Assembly (NCBI RefSeq): GCF_000470775.1
Contig: NC_022438.1
Span: 124,001 to 188,000, forward strand
Length of the DNA stretch: 64,000 nt
Source of the DNA: Leifsonia xyli subsp. cynodontis DSM 46306
GTDB taxonomy: Bacteria > Actinomycetota > Actinomycetes > Actinomycetales > Microbacteriaceae
Reading direction: 5' to 3'
Every line of letters begins with the position of its first letter. Position 1 is the first letter of the stretch. Under the pieces are notes generated by a model. It saw nothing but the letters and a program-made list of their open reading frames with translations, was not told the DNA's origin and ran no database searches. The position numbers were made by a program, and so were the translations under genes. Of this stretch, positions 57,218 to 64,000 are shown piece by piece.

Positions 57218-58106
57218 GTGAAGACTATCCTTTTCGATGAAGCGACTGCGGACCGGCTCATCCAATACCTTGCGGGACGTGGCTCAGCAGTTGCGGAGCA
57301 TGGGGTGGGACCGGTGGAACGCGGTGTCTCAGGCGATGAGCGATTTCTCTGGCGGGTACGCGAAACGCTTCGAGGCGGCCTGTGCGACCGAATCCACAGA
57401 TCGTGGCGCTCTTGCGAGAGCTCTCGACGCGCTCGCTGACGACGTTGAGGGTGCGAAAGCCCAGGCACGGCTCGAGCGGGAGCGGATCGCCGCTCACGAG
57501 GCGTGGCAGGAACGCGTAGCCGAATGTGAGCGGGTGGAGAAGTTCGCTTTCTCCGGGGGCTTCCCGTCACTGGCCGTTTTTCCGGGCCTCGAGCCCAGCA
57601 CGAGACCTCGTCGGCCGCCGGAGATCTCCGCCTCGTTCGGGCCTGGAATCAGAAACCGGTATGCAGGTGGCGGTGATGCAGGCGGGACGACTTCGGCGGC
57701 GCCGGCGAGCCTGCGGAGCTTTGTGTCGCGGTCACGAGCGCTGACGTCACGGATGAGCGCTGGCCGGTCCGATGTGCGCGGTGCGGTGGCCGCGTATACA
57801 GGAGCGTGTTCGTGGGCGCCGCTGTCCGTTTCGGCGCTGCTCACCGGATTCTCCCGGCTGATCGAGGAGAACCGGGCTGACGAAATCTGGATCGAAGATG
57901 TGGCTTCTGCGTTCGAAGCCGCCGGGAAGGGCGCGCTGGGCGACTTCGATGTGATGCTGGTGGTGAACGCCAGGCATCCCGAGGAGCTCAGTAAGCTGCT
58001 CCTGAGCGGAACGTTGACACAGGCTCAGATCGCGGCGACCTGGGCGGCCCTGACGAAGAGCGCGGACTTCGACGCCGAGAAGTTCATCAAGAAGCATTCA
58101 TTCGAG
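57218..58106 (+). pseudogene. WXG/LXG-like secretion-substrate gene, frameshifted and cut at IS481 copy C
   Basis: Starts at GTG 57218 (GAGGAAG upstream; VKTILFDEATADRLIQ) and changes frame near 57270 to TLRDVAQQLRSMGWDRWNAV, a helical segment with a W-containing turn like WXG100/LXG N-termini. A charged helical stretch (ADDVEGAKAQARLERERIAA), a Pro/Ser/Gly linker and a second helical domain (LLTGFSRLIEENRADEIWIE, DFDVMLVVNARHPEELSKLL) follow. The frame enters the IS at 58107 after KKHSFEL. The end is lost. I infer a type VII secretion-linked protein; the family is not firmly recognised. The lipoprotein and partial gene at 62.8-64 kb may once have belonged with it. Confidence 0.55.
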
Positions 58107-59105
58107 CTAGGTGTGTTTCTCAGGGACGTTGGTCAATCTGCTGATGGGTGGCTGGCTGCCGATGGCGGTGTGGGGCCTGTGGTGATTGTAGGAGTGCAGC
58201 CAGGCCGGGAGTGCGTTGCGGCGGGCTGATTCGGAGTTGTAGTGCCGGGCGTATGCCCAGCCGTCGGCGAGGGTGCGGTGGAAGCGTTCGATCTTGCCGT
58301 TCGTCTGCGGATGGTAGGGCCGGGTGCGTTTCGGTTGGATGCTGAGCTCGGCGCAAGCGTCGCGCCAGGCGTATGAGCGGTATGCGGAGCCGTTGTCGGA
58401 GAGCACCTGTTCGACGGTGACGCCACGGCTGGCGAACCAGCCGACCGCTCGACGCAGAACAGCGATTGCAGTGGCGGCGGTTTCGTCGTCGTGGATCTCG
58501 GCGTAAGCGACACGGGAGTGATCGTCGATGACGGTATGAACGAACGCTGTGCCGGTGATCATGTCGCCGGTGATCCCGTGTTTCCCGGTCCGCTTCGCGG
58601 TGATGGCCTTGTTCCGCTCTCCCTGGAGACGTCCGACGTAGCGCCAGCCGCCACCGTCGGGGATGTTGCCGAGTTTCTTGATGTCGACGTGGATCATCGA
58701 TCCGGGATGCTCGTGCTCGTAGCGGCGGGCGGGTTCGCCGGTGCGGACGTCGACGTGGCTGGGCCGATTGATCCGGCACCGGGAGAGGACCGTGTGAACG
58801 GTCGAGGCGGGCATGCCGAGCTGGGCGCCGATACCGACTGGTCCCAGCCGCTTCTTCCACCGCAGATGCACGACCTTGCGGACCAGTCTTCGCGGGGTCT
58901 TGTTCGGGCTGTGATGCGGCCGTGACGAACGGTCCAGCATTCCCGCCTCGCCCATCTCCACGTAACGACGAGCCCATCGGTCCGCGGTGCGTCAGGACAC
59001 TCGGAAGTAGGTCGCCGCCGCAGCAACGGACCAGCCGTCGTCGACGACTTGGCGGGCCAGGCGGAGGCATTCGCGAGGAGTCAAAGCAGCATTAGCGTGG
59101 GTCAC
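58107..59105 (-). pseudogene. IS481 transposase, copy C: same in-frame TGA; stop supplied by target CTAG
   Basis: Begins at GTG 59105 (THANAALTPRECLRLARQVV), meets TGA at the same codon as copy A, then continues open from GTG/ATG codons (ATG 58961) through the DDE core (MIHVDIKKLGNI, VIDDHSRVAYAEI, SDNGSAYRS, NGKIERFHRTLADGW) to LTNVPEKHT. The stop codon TAG is formed by CTAG at 58107-58110, outside the element. A shortened 284-residue protein from 58961 keeps the catalytic domain but not the first HTH. Confidence 0.87.
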
Positions 59106-59217
59106 GAGGACCTCCTAAGTCATCGAGTGCAGGGAAACTAGACAGCCCCACTCTCGACCGGGAGGTCCTCACCCATCTATCGCGTCACACCTCAACCAAC
59201 GTCCCTGAGCAGCACAC
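58111..59217 (-). mobile_element. IS481-family element, copy C (complete)
   Basis: A 1107-bp element bounded by inverted repeats GTGTGTTTCTCAGGGACGTT (58111 on) and, inverted at 59217, GTGTGCTGCTCAGGGACGTT. Both flanks are CTAG (58107-58110 and 59218-59221), as expected for target duplication of an IS481 element. The left flank is the WXG/LXG-like fragment, the right flank the helicase stop codon. Nearly identical to copy A. Confidence 0.93.
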
Positions 59218-60927
59218 CTAGCGCGCGCCAGACTCGCCCTGCGCGATGGCGAACAGGATGCCGTCGCCGGGAGCGGCCGGGACGAAGTCCGCCTCGATCT
59301 CGGCGCGCTGCAACAGCTCGCCCATTCGGCGCTGGCGCTGGCGCGGGATGAGAGTGACGACGGTGCCGCGCTTGCCCGCGCGACCGGTGCGGCCGGAGCG
59401 GTGCAGGTAGGTCTTGTACTCGTCGGGCGCATCGGCCTGGATGACCAGGTCGATGTCATCGACGTGGATGCCGCGGGCCGCCACATCCGTCGCCACCAGC
59501 ACGCTCACGCGACCGCTGGTGAGCTGCGCGAGGTTGCGCGTGCGGCGGGACTGGTTGAGGTCGCCGTGCAGGGAGACGGCCGGGATGCCGGCGTCCTCCA
59601 GGTTGTCGGCGAGCATCTCGGCGAATGCGCGGGTGCGGGCGAAGATCAGCGTCTTGCCGCCGCGGTCGGCCAGCTGTTCGATGATCGCGCCCTTCTCGCG
59701 GTGCTCGACCACGAGCACGCGGTGGTCGATAGCCGAGGAGTCCTGGTCCTCGCCCGCCACCTCATGCACCGACGGATCGACCAGGAACTCGTCCACCAGC
59801 TGTGCGACGCCGGAGTCGAGCGTGGCCGAGAAGAGCAGCTTCTGGCCGCCGTCGGCGGTCTCGCGCAGGATGCGCTGCACCGGTTCGAGGAAGCCGAGGT
59901 CGCACATGTGGTCGGCCTCGTCCAGAACGCTGATAACGACCTGGCTGAGATCGAGCCGACCCTGTTCGACGAGATCCTCGATACGGCCGGGCGTGCCGAT
60001 CACGATGTCGACTCCGCGCTGAAGAGCGCCGACCTGCCGCCCCTGGGGCACACCGCCGTAGATCTGCGTGGTGAAGAGACCGACCGAGCGGGCGATCGGC
60101 TGAACGGTGCGGTCGATCTGGAGGGCCAGCTCGCGGGTCGGCGCCAGGATGAGCGCCCGCGGAGCCCGGCCGCTCTGACGTTTGCCGCCGGACTTGCCAC
60201 TCTCGGCCCACAACCGCATGAGCCGCTCCACCATCGGCGCACCGAAGGCGATCGTCTTGCCAGAACCGGTGCGCCCGCGGCCGAGCACATCCCGGCCGGC
60301 GACGATCTCCGGTGCGGTCGCGGCCTGGATCGGGAACGGCGTCTCGGCGCCGAGCTCGGCCAGTGCCCGGACGATGTTGCCGCCGAGGCCGAGGCTGGCG
60401 AAGGTCACGCCGTCCACATCCTCGGCGCGGGTCGCCTCGGCCTGCAGCCGATCGAGCACGACATCGTCCTGCGGGGCGAAGCGCTTCTCCTGACGCGACA
60501 GGGAGAAGGAGTTGCGGCGGGGACGGTCGCGGCGGTCGCCGAACGGGCGAGCGGGACGGTCGTCATCGTGGCGCGGACGCTCAGCGCGGTCGAAATCCCG
60601 GCGGGGACGGTCAGCGCGCTCATCGAGATCCCGGCGCGGACGCCCGGCCCGCTCCGGCCGGCCGGTGTTCGCGCGGCTCTCCCACTCGCGCTCGGTGCGG
60701 CGCGCGTCCTTTCCGCGCGGCTCCCAGTTCGGGCGCTGCTTGCCGCCGTCCGCGCCGCCATCGCGACGGCCGTGCGGGGAGCGGCCGCGGGCGGCGCGGT
60801 CCTCGGCGCTCCAGCGGGACTTCTTGGGGGTTCCGGCCTCCTCGGCGCGATAGCCGCGGTGCTTGGGGCTGCGGCTGCCGGCGGCGGGCTGGCCGCTGCG
60901 GCTGCCGTTCTTCTTGTGTGGGGGCAT
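59218..60927 (-). CDS. DEAD-box RNA helicase with basic N-terminal tail
   Basis: A 569-residue protein from ATG 60927 (GGAAGAG upstream). Residues 1-155 are a disordered Arg/Asp/Gly-rich tail, likely an RNA-binding extension. The helicase core follows: Q-motif FPIQAATAPEIVAG, motif I GRGRTGSGKT, APTRELA, TPGR, motif II VLDEADHM, SATL, motif IV LIFARTRAFAEML, VATDVAARGIHVDDIDLV and HRSGRTGRAGKRG. It unwinds RNA in ribosome assembly or decay. The stop codon TAG lies within the CTAG bordering IS481 copy C; relatives often have a longer basic C-terminal tail, so a small loss cannot be excluded. Confidence 0.93.
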   Translation of the reverse strand: MPPHKKNGSRSGQPAAGSRSPKHRGYRAEEAGTPKKSRWSAEDRAARGRSPHGRRDGGADGGKQRPNWEPRGKDARRTEREWESRANTGRPERAGRPRRDLDERADRPRRDFDRAERPRHDDDRPARPFGDRRDRPRRNSFSLSRQEKRFAPQDDVVLDRLQAEATRAEDVDGVTFASLGLGGNIVRALAELGAETPFPIQAATAPEIVAGRDVLGRGRTGSGKTIAFGAPMVERLMRLWAESGKSGGKRQSGRAPRALILAPTRELALQIDRTVQPIARSVGLFTTQIYGGVPQGRQVGALQRGVDIVIGTPGRIEDLVEQGRLDLSQVVISVLDEADHMCDLGFLEPVQRILRETADGGQKLLFSATLDSGVAQLVDEFLVDPSVHEVAGEDQDSSAIDHRVLVVEHREKGAIIEQLADRGGKTLIFARTRAFAEMLADNLEDAGIPAVSLHGDLNQSRRTRNLAQLTSGRVSVLVATDVAARGIHVDDIDLVIQADAPDEYKTYLHRSGRTGRAGKRGTVVTLIPRQRQRRMGELLQRAEIEADFVPAAPGDGILFAIAQGESGAR

Positions 60928-61175
60928 TCTCGTGTCTCTTCCTGGGCTGTTCGGGGTGCGCGGCGGCGCGCACAGAAGCGCGCCGGAAGTTCCCCGGCTG
61001 TCTTCGCCCGGGACCGTTCACTGAGTGATGATCCGCACACCGATCGGGGCGGAACCGGCCCACTTGACTGACAAACCCATCCGCGCGTCGAACGGCGCGG
61101 TGTCAAGAGCCGACTTTCCCATGATACCGGATGGTGGCTGGGAACGAGCAGAGCGCAGCAGGGTATACAGGAGTC

Positions 61176-62645
61176 ATGGCTTCCCTGGACGCGATCGTCG
61201 TCGGCTCGGGACCGAACGGACTCGCCGCCGCCGTCACCCTGGCGCGGGCGGGGCTCGCCGTGCGGGTCTACGAGCGCAACAGCACCGTGGGCGGCGGCCT
61301 GCGCACCGAAGAGCTCACCCTTCCCGGCTTCCGGCACGATGTGTGCGCGGCCGTGCATGCGATGGCGGTCTCGTCCGGCTTCTTCCGCTGCTTCGGCCTG
61401 ACCGAGCGGGTGCGGTTCGTGACCCCCTCCGCGTCCTACGGGCATCCTCTCGACGGCGGCGCGGCGGCGCTGGCCCACCGGGACCTCGACCGGACGGTGG
61501 AGGCGCTCGGCCGCGACGGAGCCGCCTGGCGCGCGCTGCTCGGCCCGCTGGTGCGGAACGCGGACGCTGTGGCGCAGTTCACCGGCTCGGCTGTGCTCCA
61601 GCCGCCCCGGCACCCGCTCGTCGCCGCCCGCTTCGGGCTGAGCGCGATCGCGCAGGGCGGCCCGTGGTGGAACCTGCCGTTCCGCGGGGAAGCCGCCCCG
61701 GCACTGCTGGCGGGGGCGTTCGCCCACGCGACGCTCCCCCTGCCGGCCGTCGCCGCCGCAGCGGCGGGCCTCGCACTCGCGACCCAGGCCCACGCGCGCG
61801 GCTGGCCCCTCCCCGTCGGCGGTTCGCAGTCGATCGCGGACGCGCTGACCGCCGACCTCGTCGCCCACGGCGGCGACGTGGTCACCGACGCCGAGATCAC
61901 CTCCCTGGCCGACCTCCCAGACGCCCGCGCGATCCTGTTCGGCACGCACGTCGCCGTCGCCGCGAAGCTCGGCGAGGACCGGCTCGCACGGGGCTACCTG
62001 CGCCGCGTCTCGCGCTTCCGCGGCGGCAACGGCGTCTTCAAACTCGACTTCGCGCTCTCCGGCCCGGTACCGTGGGCGAACCCCGAACTCGCCGAGACCG
62101 CGACCGTCCACCTCGGCGGCACCCGCGGCGCGATCGCCCGCTCCGAGCGCACCATCGCCCGCGGACGCGAGAGCGATGATCCGTACGTGCTCGTCTCGCA
62201 GCCGTCCCTGTTCGACAGCACCCGCGCCCCGGCGGGCAGACACGTCCTGTGGGCGTACACGCACGTCCCACGTGGCTCGACCTCCGACCGCAGCGCGGCG
62301 ATCATCGCGCAGATCGAACGGTTCGCCCCGGGCTTCCGCGACCTCATCCTGGCGACCGCCGCCAAGACCGCCCACGAGCTGCAGCAGTACAACCCCAACG
62401 ACATCGGGGGCGACATCTCGGCCGGAGCCACGGACTTCCGCCAGCTGATCGCCCGGCCGGTCGCCGCCGCCGACCCCTGGCGCATGCCCGGCCGCGGCCT
62501 CTATCTGGCCTCCGCCTCCGCCGCTCCGGGTCCCGCGGTCCACGGCCTGCCCGGCTACTACGCGGCCCGCAGCGCCCTCCGCCACGAGTTCGGGATACGG
62601 CGGATGCCCTCGCTGGCCTCCGCCGCCGGACCGGCCGGCCCGTGA
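61176..62645 (+). CDS. Phytoene-desaturase-like FAD-dependent oxidoreductase
   Basis: A 489-residue protein from ATG 61176, chosen for CAGGAG just upstream; ATG 61131 would add 15 residues of poor quality. The N-terminal Rossmann motif is VVGSGPNGLAAAVTLARAGL followed by VYERNSTVGGGLRTEELTLP, as in the carotenoid desaturase / amine-oxidase superfamily. The C-terminus has GLYLASASAAPGPAVHGLPG and YAARSALRHEFG, the FAD-binding end. No signal peptide or clear TM segment. No carotenoid genes adjoin it, so NAD(P)/FAD oxidoreductase is the safest name; the substrate is unknown. Confidence 0.85.
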   Translation: MASLDAIVVGSGPNGLAAAVTLARAGLAVRVYERNSTVGGGLRTEELTLPGFRHDVCAAVHAMAVSSGFFRCFGLTERVRFVTPSASYGHPLDGGAAALAHRDLDRTVEALGRDGAAWRALLGPLVRNADAVAQFTGSAVLQPPRHPLVAARFGLSAIAQGGPWWNLPFRGEAAPALLAGAFAHATLPLPAVAAAAAGLALATQAHARGWPLPVGGSQSIADALTADLVAHGGDVVTDAEITSLADLPDARAILFGTHVAVAAKLGEDRLARGYLRRVSRFRGGNGVFKLDFALSGPVPWANPELAETATVHLGGTRGAIARSERTIARGRESDDPYVLVSQPSLFDSTRAPAGRHVLWAYTHVPRGSTSDRSAAIIAQIERFAPGFRDLILATAAKTAHELQQYNPNDIGGDISAGATDFRQLIARPVAAADPWRMPGRGLYLASASAAPGPAVHGLPGYYAARSALRHEFGIRRMPSLASAAGPAGP

Positions 62646-62819
62646 CCGGAGGAGGCGCAGGGGCGTGAGCCGCACCTCGCCCTCGCCGGGCCGAGGCATC
62701 GCACACGTTCACGCCTCCCCGGCGGCGAAGGCTCCCGGCAGAGGGCGGCCGGACCGGGTCGAGGTTTCTCAGGCGGGCGGCGACGCGGCGGGACGACGAG
62801 CACGGGCCGGGTGAGCAGG

Positions 62820-63451
62820 TCAGGGAATGGGGCTCGGCGGGAGCGTCGGGATGGTGGCTTCGATGGTGCGGCGGTACTCGTCGAGGACAGTCTCGTGGGT
62901 GGAGCACACGGTCTGGATGTTGATGCTGACGATCTCGTTGCTGGCGAAGAGGCCGACCTTTGCGCCGTCGGCACGGTCGCCGCGAATGTTGGCGTCACGG
63001 TAGCCGTCAGAAAGGATGCGGTAGGGAACGACGGTGCTGACCGTGAACCCGTGTTTCTGCCAGACCGGCGTGACCCGATCAACCAGGACCTTCGGGTCCA
63101 CACCGAGGTCATGGCTGATCGACGCATACAGACGGAGCGGAGCGGGGTCTCGTCGTCCCATACCGCAAAGCTCGGGCGGATCTTGCATGATGACCTCCGG
63201 CGTCCACAGCGTGCCACCGCCATCGGCTTTCGAGCCAAGATACCAACCGTCCGGAAGACAGTGCCCTCTCGGGTGATATCGACCAGATCGAGCGCCTGCT
63301 CCCGAAGCTCGGTGAGGGTCCTCTGCGGCCCCCGCTGAGGCGGAGGCTCGGAAAGGACGGGAACGGACACACACCCTCCTAAAAGCAACACGGACAGGAA
63401 TGCAGCCACCAGAGCGGCGGGACGGCGGGTGCGGGCGGTGGTGCGGTTCAT
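62820..63451 (-). pseudogene. Lipoprotein, frameshifted
   Basis: From ATG 63451 (overlapping the upstream gene, ATGA): signal and lipobox ALVAAFLSVLLLGGC with lipidation Cys, then RTLTELREQALDLVDITREG. Near 63260 the frame changes to LPDGWYLGSKADGGGTLWTP, VWQKHGFTVSTVVPYRILSD, ANIRGDRADGAKVGLFASNE and IQTVCSTHETVLDEYRRTIE, ending at 62820. The repaired protein of about 210 residues resembles small lipoproteins encoded with WXG-type secretion genes in Microbacteriaceae; I know no function. Coupling to the upstream partial gene indicates an operon. Confidence 0.75.
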
Positions 63452-63999
63452 ACGATCGGGCGGGTGGGAGCGCCGGGCTTGCCGGGGGCGAGCGGTGCGG
63501 GAGGCTGCAGGTCGAGCGGGGGGATATAGCGGGAGCCGAGGGTGAACTGATTCTCGGTGGGGGTGAGGCCCCCGACGACTTTGTCTGTCCGGCCGGTGCT
63601 GGTCGCCGCCATGTTCCTGAGCGCCTCGGTGCCTTTGTCGAAGTAGCCGTGCCCGGCGGGTGGGACGGCGTTGAGCGGGTTCGGGGAGAGCGGGGCGAGG
63701 TCCTTGCCGAGGGGGTTGTGACCGCGGACGGGTTTGAGGTCGCCGGAACCGTCGGAGGAGAACGACTGCGCACCGGTGATGACGCTGCCGGCGGCCGAGG
63801 CGGTGCCGGGGTTCGGATTGGGGCGGATGGCGAGCGCGGCCCCGGTCGGGGCGAGGATGTCGTACCGGGCGTTCGTGGTGTAGACGGCGGGTCTCCCGTC
63901 CACAGCGGCGACTTTCAGCCTGGTCAGGTCGGGGGCGGTGCCGACGTCGATGCCCGCGGAGCCGATCAAGGTGATCGAGGAGACCGGGATGCGCACCTC
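63448..63999 (-). CDS. Unknown protein, C-terminal part (gene enters from beyond the window)
   Basis: The frame is open to the window edge (EVRIPVSSITLIGSAGIDVG), so GTG 63996 need not be the start. About 183 residues are seen: a short beta-rich part (PDLTRLKVAAVDGRPAVYTT, YDILAPTGAALAIRPNPNPG), a stretch SDGSGDLKPVRGHNPLGKDL and a Pro-rich tail. No membrane segment or known motif. The stop overlaps the lipoprotein start. In related bacteria such genes neighbour WXG/LXG secretion loci, which would fit the fragment at 57.2 kb; that link is inference. Confidence 0.55.
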   Translation of the reverse strand, partial: EVRIPVSSITLIGSAGIDVGTAPDLTRLKVAAVDGRPAVYTTNARYDILAPTGAALAIRPNPNPGTASAAGSVITGAQSFSSDGSGDLKPVRGHNPLGKDLAPLSPNPLNAVPPAGHGYFDKGTEALRNMAATSTGRTDKVVGGLTPTENQFTLGSRYIPPLDLQPPAPLAPGKPGAPTRPIV

Positions 64000-64000
64000 G

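Larger units (their letters stand above)
58107..59221. repeat. CTAG target duplication around IS481 copy C
   Basis: The first four and last four bases of this interval are CTAG. The left one provides the transposase stop (TAG on the minus strand), the right one the TAG stop of the DEAD-box helicase. Confidence 0.75.

Overview
This is a GC-rich (about two-thirds G+C by eye) bacterial chromosome segment with actinobacterial traits: GTG starts, ATGA/GTGA gene overlaps, leaderless-looking promoters, PadR/MerR/TetR regulators and LAXTG cell-wall anchors. The IS481-type elements and the unusually dense gene decay suggest a Microbacteriaceae member, most likely close to Leifsonia (L. xyli is the well-known decaying genome of this group). 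The species call rests on recall of gene style, not on a search. About 20 coding sequences are broken by frameshifts, in-frame stops, deletions or insertions, while housekeeping genes (argG, a class A PBP, a DEAD-box helicase, a KimA-type K+ transporter) are intact.

0-8.2 kb: tail of a flavin oxidoreductase; a DUF4097-PadR operon with TATCGCGATA operators; a KimA-type potassium transporter with a leaderless promoter; a TipA-like MerR regulator with a second internal start; a small secreted protein; then a decayed NRAMP transporter fused to the tail of a biotin carrier, facing a GntR regulator. 8.3-12.9 kb: an intact RND exporter and a ureohydrolase broken by one extra GCGCT unit. 12.9-19.3 kb: two wall-anchored glycosidase pseudogenes, the second cut by IS481 copy A.

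20.4-25.1 kb: a leftward cluster of GtrA, HAD phosphatase, a flippase-like/kinase fusion, GT2 and a nucleotidyltransferase, resembling a lic-type surface-decoration pathway; three of the five genes are frameshifted. 25.6-37.3 kb: MarR, class A PBP, TetR, a prolyl oligopeptidase, an aldo/keto reductase with an in-frame deletion, a small HesB-like protein without cysteine, an ABC exporter pair (one frameshifted) and a truncated RibD-like reductase ending at IS481 copy B.

37.7-46.1 kb: a surface-matrix cluster: a large adhesin-like protein with IPT/TIG repeats interrupted by an IS21-family element, two TasA-like SipW substrates, an ER-type (Ser/His) SipW signal peptidase, a small LPETG protein and another secreted protein. 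It is followed by a 205-bp nested palindrome with 35-bp perfect arms that runs into a TetR gene. 47-49.9 kb: agmatine deiminase and a broken amidase. 50-55.4 kb: argG, deletion scars of a secreted protein and a response regulator, then a lipoprotein/HlyD/MacB-type export operon whose adaptor gene is broken. 55.5-64 kb: a PLP-dependent decarboxylase, a truncated WXG/LXG-like gene, IS481 copy C, a DEAD-box helicase, a carotenoid-desaturase-like oxidoreductase and, at the edge, a frameshifted lipoprotein with an incomplete neighbour.

Overall the window records ongoing reduction: surface polysaccharide turnover, surface decoration, matrix and export functions are being lost, and IS481/IS21 copies mark the rearrangement points.
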